Positions 33,004 to 44,594 of a DNA stretch of 64,000 nucleotides are shown in pieces (within the stretch, counting starts at the first letter, position 1; the number at the start of each line of letters is the position of its first letter). This DNA is from Hysterangium stoloniferum (taxonomy: Eukaryota > Basidiomycota > Agaricomycetes > Hysterangiales > Hysterangiaceae), in assembly GCA_015178975.1 (NCBI GenBank), contig WHVD01000106.1:1-64000 (forward strand), written 5' to 3'. Made by a program: the position numbers and the translations under genes. The notes under the pieces are model-generated. The model was not told the DNA's origin, made no database searches, and was given only the letters and a program-made list of their open reading frames with translations.

Positions 33004-35007
33004 ATGGTGTCTGCCTTAGAAACATTCATATATTCCTTCTTGCCTGAGTTGGAGGATGTGAGCACCTTATGCCATGTTAGGGTTTCCTCATTTTAACTAA
33101 GCCAGCCAGCACTATGGGTTAGTTGCCTCTCTCAATGGACCTGGAGGACCTGTGAACGCCTTTGCATTCAACACTGGCTCTACCTTGCTGGCCAGCGGAG
33201 GTTTGTATATCCTAGTTTCATATAATTAACTGAAAAATGAAATGTCATCAGGAGATGATGAAGAAGTTCGAATATGGGACTTGAAGACACACACCCTTTT
33301 TCAGATGCTTGTTAACAATAATCAGTATTGGGGACAGATCACAACTATCAACTTTATCAACCAAGATGCCACACCTCCTGGAATAGAGTGGCTTTGTTTC
33401 ATAACTGGTTGTGGACAGTTTTTGGTGTATTGTCACAATCGCAAGGCAGTAAGTGGATAACTATTCCAATTATTGTGTTGTCTAATGCCGTGCAGTCAGA
33501 CTTCACCAAGTATATTCATCAAGAAAACCTTTCCCTTAATGATAGTATAGAAAGTTTTGCCTTTGATCCCTCAGCTCAACATTTGGCCATCACCAGCCAC
33601 TATGGGCAACTCAAAGTCTTTCAAGTTGATCATGCCCATCTCACTAAACTGTGGGAGGATTCACTCCCCGATGTAATTCCCCGAGCTGTCTCTTTCCCTG
33701 ATGAAGGAACTTCAGTGATTGTATATGTGATGGAAACAGGGATGATGTAAGTGTATACCTTAGTATCTATCAATAATACCAACAGCAGAATTGTAGTTCT
33801 TGTAAAGACACTGAAACAGCAACTGAGAAGTACAATCGTCCACTTAAATCAGCAATGTGAGTTGCCCTTTCACTCTTATCTTCCATCGTGTTTTTAAAAC
33901 TTTCTCAGTGGAAATGTTGATATTTGTGCTTCAAGTGGAAATGCTTTAATTGATAATATGGGTAATGGGTTTGACCTCTACCCTGCCAACCATACTACGC
34001 CAATGAGGACATTCAAAGTCCACACCCAGAAGAATTTTGTAAAAGCTGGTGTATTTGCTGAAAGGGGAAAAGCTGTTGTCTGTGGGAGCAACCATGGAAA
34101 GGCATATGTCTTTGGTATTGACAACAGAAAACTGCAACAAATTCTGAGGCACGGGGGTGCTGAACAGATGATTCAAGCAGTAGGGGCAAGAAACTATGTT
34201 GATGAGATCACAAAAGGTTTATTCACCAAATGCGCTAGGCAATGTCCTCCCAGAGTAGCCAAATTATTGTAACAGGTGCCTCCACAGGCAAATACAACAT
34301 TCGTCTCTGGAAAAAAAGGCTACCGGTAAATCTTCAAAGGCCATCACATTATAAAAATTAATTCTTACCATCAGACTCAACCTGTTCGGGTGGAACACAG
34401 ACGTCCCCAATGTTCCGACTTCCAGTTCCTCATGAACATTGTTGTAATATTACTCCTCACAATCTGGACTTCAAATGCATGGCTTCCACCTATAAAAGAA
34501 GTAAGCTTACATTAAACTCCATTGAATGGATTGTACTTATAGATACTAGCAATATGAGACATTCACTTCACGCATTTCCACCAATAACCCGGGTTATATT
34601 GAGACTATTCAGGCAATGATGCCACAGCACAGCGAGCCCTCCATGAATTTTATGGAACTGATCCATTCGATGGAGGATGACACCCTGCATAGGGTATTCA
34701 AGATGGAAATGGGTCCACAATTGACAGAGATGTACTCACAGGACATTGCAGAGAACACTAATTAGCTGGTAATTGTGATACCCTTATGTATATTATAGTA
34801 GTTGGATGGACTTGTGCAGACTTCTATTATATACCCTACTTTCAAGTCAGTCGGAAATTTGCAGGATGGAGACAGCCAATCTTCATGCAGTATGAGATGT
34901 CGCCAGCTAAGCGTGCCAAGGTAAACCCCAGACAGGCTCAGCTGCATGAGAGTATTACAGTGGTTACCCGGGAGCATTGTGTGCCTCGGGAGACGCAAGG
35001 CATCTAA
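33004..35007 (+). CDS. WD40-repeat protein gene
   Basis: Start ATG at 33,004. Exon 1 (33,004-33,057) reads MVSALETFIYSFLPELED. Exon 2 (33,110-33,200) reads GGPVNAFAFNTGSTLLASG. Exon 3 starts at 33,252 and completes a typical WD40 blade, GDDEEVRIWDL. Further exons carry SIESFAFDPSAQHLAITSH with LKVFQVDH (about 33,550-33,640), then the NFVKAGVFAERGKAVVCGS and GKAYVFGI blade (about 34,030-34,120). An exon near 34,250 gives IIVTGASTGKYNIRLWKK. Introns are 50-90 nt with standard ends. A last segment with a basic SPAKRAKVNPRQ stretch ends at 35,007. The protein would be a beta-propeller scaffold of unknown partner. The 3' half of the model (34.3-35.0 kb) is uncertain. Confidence 0.65.
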
Positions 35008-35610
35008 TATGATAGTGAGATAGCCTTGTAGATAGTATGCTACCTCGAACTTATTAAGTAATTAAGAGTTGTATTAAATCATAATTTGTGCCGAGTGCGC
35101 CATTCTAGAAGGTTAGAATGCGAGCTCATCGTCGTTGATGACAAGTGCAGCAGTGGAAACTGAGTGAGGGTGGTGATGCCCAGATACATCTCCCACAGCC
35201 TGAAAACCAGAAAGATACTTTTTCACCATCCAATGCATTACCATATGCGATGAGTAGTTGAAACACAAGATCTCATGTATTAGTGCTCAAGCGCATCCAC
35301 AAGAGTACTGTATGGGGAGCTACTAACTATTGGAGTGATAATGATATATATTACTTAGAACGTGATGCTTTCGAATAATTGTCTAGTCTGCACTTGCAAC
35401 AAAAGTCCTTAGGTCCTCTGATGGAGTCAAAACCGTAACCGTTCAGTCCCAGAATATCAACTATGAGATCTCAGATAGGTGACCTCAAGCTTAGTGACAG
35501 TAAGTATGATGGTGGGGTTAAATGCAACAAATTGCAACAATTTTATTGAAAGGGTGATTACTTTACAGTGGCCAAACATGAGGCTAGACATACCAAAGAT
35601 TTTTGATTTG
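35008..35610. other. No gene seen
   Basis: Unique sequence between the WD40 gene and the next minus-strand fragment. No repeats or open frames of note. Confidence 0.4.
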
Positions 35611-36240
35611 TTAGTCCAGTGATTGACAGGTGGGTGGGGCGCATATACGACAAAGTGAAAGAACAGAAATGTACTTCCCATGTCCGATTTCAACTGGGAG
35701 TTGTGCACAGTGTGATGATATCCGACCCGGCATCACAATTTCGAGATTATATAGCTGCATTTCCCATAGCTGAGCCTGAAGAATGGGATATTGGGAGAAT
35801 GGATTGTGATGGAGTGTTGCTGGTTTGTGACATTGAACGGCAAGATAAGTCTTGTTCGTTCCTTGTATTGACAATTCAATGATGTGTGCAACTTTAGCAG
35901 GAACAGGTTTTGCGTCATTTGCCGCCTTTATCATAATGCACGCATTGCCATGGTGCTTGGAAAATGTCGAATATGTGAGGCCACGGATGGAAAAATTCAA
36001 GAGGAAGTAACCAGAAGGCAGTGCCTTGATCTGGGAGTGCTGAAAGGCGAGACGCAGTTCTGTTGGAAGCAAACGCATAGTCCACTTTATAACCACCACA
36101 TACTGCACATCATTCTCATCCTCGAGAAGCACTCCCAGACTTTGAATGTCAGTCTGGAGGCTATCGTGTATTTGGGGATCAACAAGCTTGTGAAAAATAG
36201 ACTCGCAGTGCCGTATGACGTCAGGACATCCAGTTTTCAA
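35611..36240 (-). CDS. Fragment resembling the C-terminal region of a transposon-associated basidiomycete protein
   Basis: A 209-codon minus-strand frame reads in order YFLLNFSIRGLTYSTFSKHHGN, VPAKVAHIIEL, YLAVQCHKP, PFSQYPILQAQLW and VEIGHGKYISVLSLCR. This pattern recalls the C-terminal region found downstream of the transposase part in large KDZ/Plavaka-type basidiomycete proteins. That is recalled family knowledge, not a search result. The N-terminal bulk is absent, so it is a fragment. It is open throughout its length. Confidence 0.4.
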   Translation of the reverse strand: MKTGCPDVIRHCESIFHKLVDPQIHDSLQTDIQSLGVLLEDENDVQYVVVIKWTMRLLPTELRLAFQHSQIKALPSGYFLLNFSIRGLTYSTFSKHHGNACIMIKAANDAKPVPAKVAHIIELSIQGTNKTYLAVQCHKPATLHHNPFSQYPILQAQLWEMQLYNLEIVMPGRISSHCAQLPVEIGHGKYISVLSLCRICAPPTCQSLD

Positions 36241-36542
36241 TAATATCCCACGAAGATGGGCTGATCGTGTGTAAGCACAAGCAATTGATTCTTCAAGTTC
36301 TCCTTAAGCATAGTATCAGTTCTACTTGCAAGGACCAGTAACAACTAATTATACTGTAAGTAGGCATTGGCGTGGGTGGCAGAAATAGTGTGAGATGTAG
36401 CAATGACAACTGCTGAGGCCAATGACATTGTCAATTCGAGGATTTTCTGGCACTGAACTGAATGAGGATCATCACTGTTGACATAGCCCCACAGACGAAT
36501 GAGTGATTGGCCAGTCAAATCTACCTATCATGTCACGTGACA

Positions 36543-37905
36543 AGGCTCTCTTGTTCCGTGACCACCACCTGCCTCTGGGGTTGGGGCCCCCAGTGCTCAT
36601 GGTGAGAGGCAGAGAGGCAGATGACAGTGAACAGGTTTGGGGGCCTCTGAATTCACTGCTCTGTCAAAGTCGGCAGCCTTCAGCTGCACACCAGTGTTGT
36701 CTGTGGAATGTCACTGGGACCTACCAACTATGACTGCTGCCTGGCAGCGGTCTACCCTTCCTACCCACCCCCGACTCCAGCATTCACCTATGCACTAGCA
36801 ATGCAAGACTTCGGTGTCCCTGCAGCCCTTGTTGACACCTGCTAGCAGGCTCTCAGGTTTTTCTTGGGGCTTCGGCCCAAGGCCTCATGGCCTCAGCTCT
36901 ATACCATGTATATGTATATCTACATGCCCCCCCTTTGCTTACTAAAATCCCTTTCACGCACGTAGCTCACTCGGAACTTCATACCACCGTAGCATAGTTT
37001 CTCTGGGTGTTAGGATACACACACAAGGCGGGTCTCTGGAGAAACCCGCGGGATATCTGGTAGGACTTGGCTTCAGCTTATAGGCTGCGCCCTCGCTAGA
37101 TCATGTTGTCCAATTTCAGACAGGTGGACGGGAATCCCGGGGAGTCTGGGCAGGGGTCGTGGGTCGTGAGTCGTAAGTCAGAGGTCATGGGTCGTGAGTT
37201 GAGACTGGTGAGAGAGATAGATATGCTGGAGCCCATGGGCTCCAACTAGTGCAAGCAGTGTGAATCAAGTAGGGTTTTAGAGTGGAAAATGTATTAGATT
37301 ACTGGGGGGAATCTAAGCTAATTTTCTGACTGGATTGTATGTACAACATCTGCCAGTTTATATAGACTGTGGAGTGAATGACATACCAAATCCAGTAATT
37401 ATGAAATGAAACTAACAAAACATAAAACGGGAATAATAAACACCAAGTTTGGTGTTAGGAACGGGATGGAACAGAGTGGAGTCTGAATCATGACAAAGCA
37501 TAACCCATAACGGGAAACAAAGTGGGAGCAGAGTCCAAATCGTGACAGGTCATTTGACTAAAATGGGAACGGGGCTTGATTAGAGTGGTGACGGGATTCT
37601 GAGTGGGGTCTGGTGACTGATGTGTGGGACGAAGATGGACATAGACAGAGACGGAGTCCAGGGGAAGTCCGGTGACTGATATGTGTCGTAATGAGGTCGA
37701 ACGTAACAAGTCTTGACATATGGAGTCTGGGCGGGAATTCCTATAAACAGACATTTGGTGCATGTAGGGCATGATTGTGTACAGGTTAGTGCCCGGAGTC
37801 TGATGGGATTGTCTGGTCATAACACTGGGGGCCTTTTCACCCCCTACCCGCAGTTAGCCATTGTTGCTTGAAGCGGGATACAAATATATCAAAAAAAAAA
37901 AAAAA
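36543..37905 (+). mobile_element. LINE/SINE-like retroposon with poly-A tail, holding a solo LTR
   Basis: Flanked by the 11-bp repeat GTCACGTGACA (36,532-36,542 and 37,906-37,916) and ending in a 15-A run (37,891-37,905), preceded by AAGCGGGATACAAATATATC. Apart from the LTR at 37,008-37,824 and its target copy, the body is about 540 bp. It is not the same family as the 20-kb LINE, but the sequence just before the tail is similar. No convincing open frame is present, so autonomy cannot be judged. Confidence 0.7.
37008..37824 (-). mobile_element. Solo LTR (817 bp) nested in the retroposon
   Basis: Minus-strand ends TGTTATGACC...CTAACA with a 5-bp duplication CTGGG at 37,003-37,007 and 37,825-37,829. 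It shares GGACTTGGCTTCAGCTTAT and GCTGCGCCCTCGC with the solo LTRs at 50-51 kb, so it belongs to a related gypsy-type family. Fossil. Confidence 0.85.
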
Positions 37906-38250
37906 GTCACGTGACACGCATTTTGACATTTCTTCCATGGAAATTTTGATTGAATTTGCAATCATAAAATTGCAAGTAATGTGATTATCTCAACTTGAGT
38001 TTTCTCTGATAACATCCACAAGCGCTCCTCACTCCAAATCCCTGGGGAAATCTTGACCTCTAATAGAGGACCAACGGCCTTTCTTTATTGAGCACAAAAC
38101 TTTCTTGTTGATGACAAGAGTGCAGGCCTTGCTGTAGCTATTTAGGGAAAGGACTTTTACATAGAAAAAACTTTTTGAACAAAAAAAAAGAACGACATAC
38201 ATTGCCCTTGTTGGATTTCGAGCATCACACAAGCTTGAGTTCCTTTGTTC
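37906..38250 (-). repeat. Inverted partial copy of the 45.1-45.5 kb segment
   Basis: Reads, on the minus strand, like 45,140-45,490: shared GGAAAGAAAGGCCGTTGGTCC-type stretch, CTCTATTAGAGG, GTTATCAGAG and AAAACG(C)GT-type blocks. It includes the CACGTGA site at which retroposons inserted in both places. Confidence 0.7.
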
Positions 38251-38517
38251 CCTACTCCTATTGTCTCAATGTCCCCTTGTTTCACAGTCTCATTGTCTTC
38301 CTTATTTGGAATTCCATTGTCCTTGAGAGTTTATATATGTAGTTAGATGCGAATACATCACCTTGCACGATTGCGAGGGTCTTCTGCTACCTGAGTACAT
38401 GATAGAGACACACGTATTTTAACACAATCGCATGGCATACCCTCCATTCTCCTTTCGTGACATTCTAGAGGCTTGGTTCTAGTCTTAAAGGTTGCAGCAC
38501 CTTACTAGCTGTAGAAG

Positions 38518-38910
38518 GTGGGCGCAGTTCTGAAATACTGTAGAAGGGACATTGACATAGAATTTACACCTCGTTCCGCGATCCAGAAGGAGGGAAGCAC
38601 AGGTCCATCATCTTCAAATGACAAATTCTCATCAAAACCTCTGGAAATCCTCCCCAGTAGCCAAGAGGCTGAAGTGGAATTGCTTAATAACCTCGATATT
38701 GATTCAAGTGCCACATCCGACAAGACAAATCCCCCAGCAGCCTCTGCACAACCGTCCCCATCAAAAGGGGATGTAATTATCATCATTGCTGGTATCAAGG
38801 CTAACACTGATATTCAGGCTGCAACGCAGGCACAGCAGGAACAAAATCTGTCACTGTTAGTTTTAACAGATGATGGTAGTGATCTTGTTAGAGGTGCCGA
38901 AGATGGATAG
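38518..38910 (+). pseudogene. Partial copy I of the Ser/Pro-rich duplicated gene
   Basis: A 130-codon frame contains FTPRSAIQKEGSTGPSSSND, SQEAEVELL and AAATQAQQEQ-like blocks, homologous to 46,785-47,100 and 57,305-57,600. The 5' exons of the gene are missing here, so this copy is partial. The frame remains open further than in the other two copies. The product looks disordered and acidic. No known domain. Confidence 0.4.
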
Positions 38911-39227
38911 TCCTGAGTCGGATGAGTCGGGTTTGGAACTTGAGTTGGATGCCATTGTGAAAGGGTTTTCTGTTCATCTTTGAAAAACAAAAAGCATGCC
39001 AATCTAACAAACATGTACTACACAGACTGTCATCTACCACATCCACCCACACCAGCACATCTAAAGACGTTTAAGTATCTCAGCAGTTAAACGTTCACTA
39101 TATTATACAATACCTAAAGACGTTTAAGTACTAAATACATAGATAAGTTTTGCTTCGTGATGAGGCAATAGACATATCACTCACTCTCAGCGGTTAAGCA
39201 TTCACTGAGAGATTCACTAGCTATACT

Positions 39228-39580
39228 ATGATGCGTGTGAGGAAAAGCTTCTCGAACACGGCTGGAGATGGGAGCAAGGAGCCGTTAATGGATGACGAAG
39301 CCAGGGAGGTGCCGTTGGGCAAGGAGGATGCTGAGCCTGTTGGGATGATCTTGGAGGAATATAGGAGGAAGGAGAATGTCAGTGAGGTGGTGATGGAGAA
39401 TGGCTTTACGTTTTGGAGTGCGATTGACAGCGAGATGGTATGTTGTATTCTTTTTGTTACCTTGATGTTGGGATGCGACGATTGTTCTGGCAACAGGTTA
39501 ATAACGATCTGGTTGCATTCCTCCAAATGAAATCCGTCGGGGAAGACCATCTGTTTTTTATACTGTTAAATAGGTTCTGA
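39228..39580 (+). CDS. Small two-exon gene, unrecognised
   Basis: Exon 1 (39,228-39,437) starts MMRVRKSFSN and is Glu/Met-rich (GMILEEYRRKENVSEVV). An intron (39,438-39,496, GTATGT...ACAG) joins in phase 0 to exon 2, VNNDLVAFLQMKSVGEDHLF, with a stop at 39,578-39,580. The total is 97 residues. It is outside the blocks I could match to the other segmental copies. The clean splice signals and matching phase are the evidence. Function unknown. Confidence 0.45.
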
Positions 39581-39749
39581 AACGATAAAGGTATGTAGAT
39601 CCGCGGCTGATGTTAAAATATCTTTATGAAACTCGAGGTAGATTATCAGAAAGCATCTGCTCAAATTGACTGTGGAGTTGTCTTGAGCATCCCACCATCA
39701 ACTCGGCCGTTGGAATGGCTCTGCATGTCACGTATACTACTTACCTATT

Positions 39750-39947
39750 TCATAACATACAAAGGCTGTTGTCTTTGACAGCTTTATTTACCTCGAAGTC
39801 CAGTATCAAGTATCCTCCGAATCCCCTTCTATGAGGCTGGATCATGTTTGGACACCCGATTTTCTGTAATGTTTCCTTTATGCCCCGGTAGTCTTTGTTT
39901 AATGACGACTCGAATTTCGTCAGCATTTCGTGATTTTTCTTCAACAC
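39750..39947 (-). CDS. Short Lys/Glu-rich ORF, weak
   Basis: 65 codons, reading KFESSLNKDYRGIKETLQK and GGYLILDFEVNKAV. Protein-like composition, but no start context, introns or relatives recognised. It may be the last exon of a decayed minus-strand gene. Confidence 0.2.
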   Translation of the reverse strand: MLKKNHEMLTKFESSLNKDYRGIKETLQKIGCPNMIQPHRRGFGGYLILDFEVNKAVKDNSLCML

Positions 39948-40172
39948 TCCTTAGTGTTGACAACACTGGCAATTTTTCCTCGCTAGAGACACTGACTATA
40001 AATTGAATATACTGGTAGACTAATGCATGTCAAGGTGTCACATACCAAGCTCGATTTTATTTCGGGGGTGGCTTTGTAAAATAAAATAGTCTGCGCTGAT
40101 CTTTTACTGATCAAGGATGGGAAGCTCTTGCGCAAATAGCCGCTGCAAGCACCCCGAACTTCCATTGAAATT

Positions 40173-40560
40173 CTTGGTACGCTTGTCGTTCCCCCATGAA
40201 TGCTTCTATAAATCATTGGCGAGCTGTGCGTTCCTCTTTGAATACCGCTCTGAATTCTTCGCAAGCTCGTTCCTCCCTAAGTGCTCCTCTAAATGTTTTG
40301 CAAGGTCGGTGTTCGTCTCTGAATGCTTCCTCAAAAATTGGGCAAGCTTGATACTTCTTTCTGAATGCCCCTTTCATATCTTGGGAAGCTCGACGATTCT
40401 CTTTGAATGACGCTTTAAATTCTTGGCAAGGCCGTCCTTCCTGTCTGAATGCTCCTCTAGATTCTTGACAGGTCCACCGCTCTTTTCTGAATACTTCTTT
40501 AAATCTTTGGCAAGCCCACATCCGCCGCTCCTCCCTAAATGCTGCTTTAAATTCTTGGCA
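40173..40560 (-). repeat. 42-bp minisatellite, about 10 units, copy I
   Basis: Unit close to CTTGGCAAGCTCG...TCTGAATGCTCCTTTAAATT, average spacing 42.3 bp. Being a multiple of three, it keeps an open minus-strand frame (40,521-40,213) made of 14-residue repeats like CQEFKASFKENRRA. The same array occurs at about 47,590-47,810 with about 5 units and is almost collapsed near 58,105-58,140. Confidence 0.8.
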
Positions 40561-40660
40561 AGCTCATAGCTCCATGAGGATCATGAGGTGTTCCACATCG
40601 TCACAGTTGTTGGAGTATAAATGGGGAATGGGAACTTGTTTTCTGGCCTATGGTGGTGGA

Positions 40661-41791
40661 GGATGACAATGGTGGATAGTGGCCGCGGTGGATGGCAGTG
40701 AAGGTAGCAGTGGTGGCAATGATGACAGCGATAATGGTGATGGGTGGTGATATATTAGTGGTTGGTGGTGGAATAAGAGTATGGCAGAAATGCTCAGTGA
40801 ATGCAATGTATTAGTGGAAAGTATTCAGTGTGATTAGTATTTTAATGAATTGGTTTGAAGAGTAATATGAACTGAAATCAAGTGCAAAAATACGCAAAAT
40901 GTGACATCTGCCCTACTTAGATTCAATGCCTTAACTGCATCATGCAACAACCGCTTGACGACTGTAAATCAATGTTTGAACATTGTTACAAAGTGACCTT
41001 TGATGAAGTGCTTAGAGTGCTTCATTTAAGTGCGCTAACTTCCTACAACGTGGAACATCGTTGGACTTCATGAACACGTTGAAACTGCTGTCGCTTGACG
41101 GACCCCAGTAGCGGCGCTGGTACCAAATATATTAGCGGATTGCAAGAATGCATAGCATCAATTTAGCTTAGTACTACTGCAGTGATCAATGAATTGGCAT
41201 TAGAATTACTATTGAAATTACAAAAGCTTCAGTCATTTCCTCGGGTGGTGTGCTATGAACATTATCCCGGCAGAGCTCAACCTCAAGAACCTCGAATATT
41301 CACGTTGAGACGTACAATCTTCATAGAGACGCGAACGCTCCCGCCCAAGGAAGGAGTCTAGTCATTCATTATGAGTGTACAGATCATATGCAGTGAATAG
41401 CTTTCGAGGCCGAAGTTTCCTTTCAGTCTGATACAACTATTATATTTGCCTTTTATAATTACTGTGATGCGAATGGGATGCAATGGTACTACATGTAATG
41501 ACTGATAAACACCCTCTGGATAGCCTACTGTATTCTTCTCAAGTCTGGCTAGGTTCAGATTGAATTATGTGTAGGATTCCACACAATTTTGAGTGAGCGG
41601 GTGCTTTATAAATAAATAAATACACATATTCTTGCGACTCTACTAATATCCTGAATGCATCTATAGAAAAGTTAGTTGAGATGTGAAGTGTATCTAACGA
41701 TTTCTGGGGGCTTTTATTTTACTTCATCAAGTGTCATAAATATTTTTAATTGCATGGTCACTGATAATATTCAGCAGATAATCCCCTTACA
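40661..41791. other. Left part of the duplicated unit: GGT-rich tract and flank
   Basis: A GGTGGTGGCAATGATG-type imperfect tract (40,661-40,790) recurs at 48,740-48,850, 52,425-52,535 and 59,230-59,380. The following ~1 kb is the 3' flank of the DUF6533-type gene and is shared with 52.5-53.5 kb. No gene is apparent in it. Confidence 0.6.
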
Positions 41792-43281
41792 TTACTGTGC
41801 AGCAAGGCCTTCAAGCCTCCCACCAGAGGTTTCCTCACACCCCTCTGCGGAATGGACAGGGCTTCCTTCTTCATAATGTCCCCTCGAAATGAAATCTCCT
41901 ATATAATTATCTCCGACGTCCTCAATGAAAGAATGTCCAACACTGCGTACGGCCCCTCGGAAGGTAGTGAACCCGAGATTATTTGTCGTATTGATCACGG
42001 TACATGACGAGTTTAATTCTCGCAAATCGAGAAAGAAGCGGCAAACGAGAATGACGGATATGCTGCAGTTGCCATTAAGACGTCAGGTGAAATGCATGCA
42101 ATAAATACTTGCCAGCGCTCCAAGTCTGTGGCGAAGCCGTTAAATTGGGTCTGTATTCGATTTGGAATGAGTAGGTGTTAATGGAATTCACAGAGGATGA
42201 AAGATATTCACAGAAACAAACTTAGAAGAAATGTAGTGGTATCAGCTAAAAGGGGGAAAGGAGCGGCAATCCCAAACCTTATTTGTAATTAGGTCCTGTA
42301 AACTCCAGATGAAAATTACGCTGAGAAACCAAAATTAAAATTTATCAACTGAAGTCACGTTAATTTAGCACTGACGCAAATCGGATAACACCTGCGATTG
42401 ATATGGTCATATAAGAACACGTAGACTCAAATGCCGAGATGAATTACCTTGCTGCATAAGCAGATAGGTTATAGATCGTTTCCCCAATTCTTTAATTCCT
42501 CTTTGCAGCCTAATCGTGCCGATGGTGTGGAATAATGTGGTGAATACTATGAGCCCATCGAACGTAATTGCAAGAGCGCTTGTTGCCTCGTCTATAACGA
42601 TCATGTCAACTCGAGGTCTCCAGGCATATGCGAGCGACTTCTGTACTCCTGTTTAATGACATTAATACGCAATCGTGTGGTTATAGTTAAGTGAAACAAA
42701 CAGTTTTAAACTGCGAGAAACACATTCGTCACGGACTACAATGAGCTATCACACTGATGGGTATACCGATCCACACATTGCCAGTAAGTAAACACACCAC
42801 ACGGCAGGAGACTTCTTTAAGATATATGAACAAGATTGGAGTTAAGATATATTTGTTAGCCCTGCTTATAGCGTAAACCCTTGCAAGTAATATCCCTGAT
42901 ATCCCTCTTGGTTGAGTTATTCCAGAAAGTAAATGATAAATGGGTTAATCACCGTGTACACTAAGTGCCGCGACAGTTTCCAGAACATCAAAGGTGTGTA
43001 ATAGTGCATTACATGCTCTATGGCTAATCAGTACACAACTAACCTGAGGCTCAAATAGTACCACACACTATCAACTGGTTTAAGTCCAGGAACATTTTCA
43101 GGTCCATCCCATCACGCACCTCTAACGGTTCATCTGCTAAATGAATGGTGACAGCAAATATAAACACAAGTAGGTTCGAATATCGGGCGACGATGTACAG
43201 CACAGATGGTAGTCTGATCCTACTCTTCCATACGAACTGGATTTCCTCTGGAAGAGTCAAGAATGTATCATAACTAAGCAA
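41792..43281 (-). CDS. DUF6533-type multi-pass membrane protein (copy 1)
   Basis: Exon 1 begins at 43,281 (MLSYDTFLTLPEEIQFVWKS) and ends near 43,144 at a GTGCGT donor. The SYDTxLTLPEE...VWKS...LYIVARY pattern is the signature of the basidiomycete DUF6533 family. Exon 2 near 43,030-42,960 reads ISHRACNALLHTFDVLETVAAL. Exon 3 near 42,910-42,735 reads LLARVYAISRANKYILTPILF plus a hydrophobic stretch. Exon 4 near 42,640-42,450 reads ATSALAITFDGLIVFTTLFHT. The last exon (ISVILVCRFFLDLRELNSS...) stops at 41,792. Predicted helices and gene order of segments fit a 6-7 helix plasma-membrane protein. Function of the family is unknown. All introns are 50-130 nt. A near-identical copy lies at 53,564-55,063. 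Confidence 0.75.
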
Positions 43282-43538
43282 AACTGAGATGTCCGTCTAT
43301 ATAGTGTGGTAAACAACTGCGACTTTGTGTAGACAGACCCAGTGTTGCGAAATAGGTGTGAGTCAAGAGCTTACTGGAAACCTAAGTCAGTGTTGTGTGT
43401 GATGAAATGGCATAAAGGTAGTTACTCTGCAGTTGCTGCTTGAATTTCTGCCACGGATGCCATGTGAGATTTGGGTAAGTACCAGTGCTGGGTACTCTTA
43501 GCTGCTCAAGAAATTAGATTATTAGCATTCTCGGTGCA

Positions 43539-44594
43539 GTTGGAACGGACTAATCTCATTAGTCCGTGTTCTTTGTAATGGGAGTGTTTCCCTTTTAAGC
43601 TCCGCCATTGTGCAGTCAGCTCCCGCCGCCTTTTGTCTCCTGCCACCATCATCTGAGTGGCCGGCCCTCAAGGATTGCTCAGCCTTTCCTTGAGTAATTT
43701 TCTTTTTTCCTTGGAATCTCCACCCAGACACCGCTCTAGTTTTGGCACTGCCACTAGAGAGGTCCGTTCGTCCTTCCCAGCAGGGGGTTCGGAAAATGGG
43801 TGGCACAGATATCCTTCACCCTCTTGAAGTCCATCCTGCTTTTCTGTCAACCACTCCGGATCTTCGAACCATAATGGCTTATGCTATGACTTCGTCAACC
43901 CATCGCTGCCGATTGAACCATAATGACTTATCCTACACTATGCCGGCCGTGTCGGCCCTTTTGCTGCCTATGTTCCTATGATAATCCAGTGGCTCTTTGA
44001 AGAGACAGCTTTTCTGTCTTCCCTCTCCTCATCCTGGCAGGATCCTTCCACCACATTCGTTTGGCGACATTCGTGATATGTTCGCTCCCGGCCCTCCGTG
44101 CCTCCACTCCATTCTTCTTATGGGCTCGCTCATGTCCCCATCAGCATGTTTTGCGCAATGGAGCCTGCGGCCCCTGGATTCGCTTCCACCGGGGGTCCGC
44201 TCACCCAAACACGGACAGAGACAAAGATGGAACGGACTAATCTCATTAGTCCGTGTTCTTTGTAATGGGAGTGTTTCCCTTTTAAGCTCCGCCATTGTGC
44301 AGTCAGCTCCCGCCGCCTTTTGTCTCTTGCCACCATCATCTGAGTGGCCGGCCCTCAAGGATTGCTCAGCCTTTCCTTGAGTAATTTTCTTTTTCCCACC
44401 ATCCCACCCTTTCCTGCTCCTTTATTGCCCTAAAACTAGTAGTTTAGATTGAACTTTCATGTATTTACTGTTAGTTTGGCATGCTGTTGGGCTCGCTCAT
44501 GTCCCCATCAGCATGTTTTGCGCAATGGAGCCTGCGGCCCCTGGATTCGCTTCCACCGGGGGTCCGCTCACCCAAACACGGACAGAGACAAAGA
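43539..44594 (+). repeat. Composite insertion built of two repeated blocks (A-C-A-C)
   Basis: Block A (43,542-43,709 and 44,228-44,393) starts TGGAACGGACTAATCTCATT, holding the inverted CGGACTAAT/ATTAGTCCG, and ends GAGTAATTTTC. Block C (44,121-44,227 and 44,488-44,594) starts TGGGCTCGCTCATGTCC and ends GACAGAGACAAAGA. C1 and A2 are directly joined. The whole stretch is absent from the paralogous position at 55,320, so it entered after the segmental duplication. Family unknown. Confidence 0.7.

Noticed and set aside
43997-44380. 127-codon ORF in the composite insertion
   Set aside because: Spans block boundaries of the A-C repeats and has no protein-like features.
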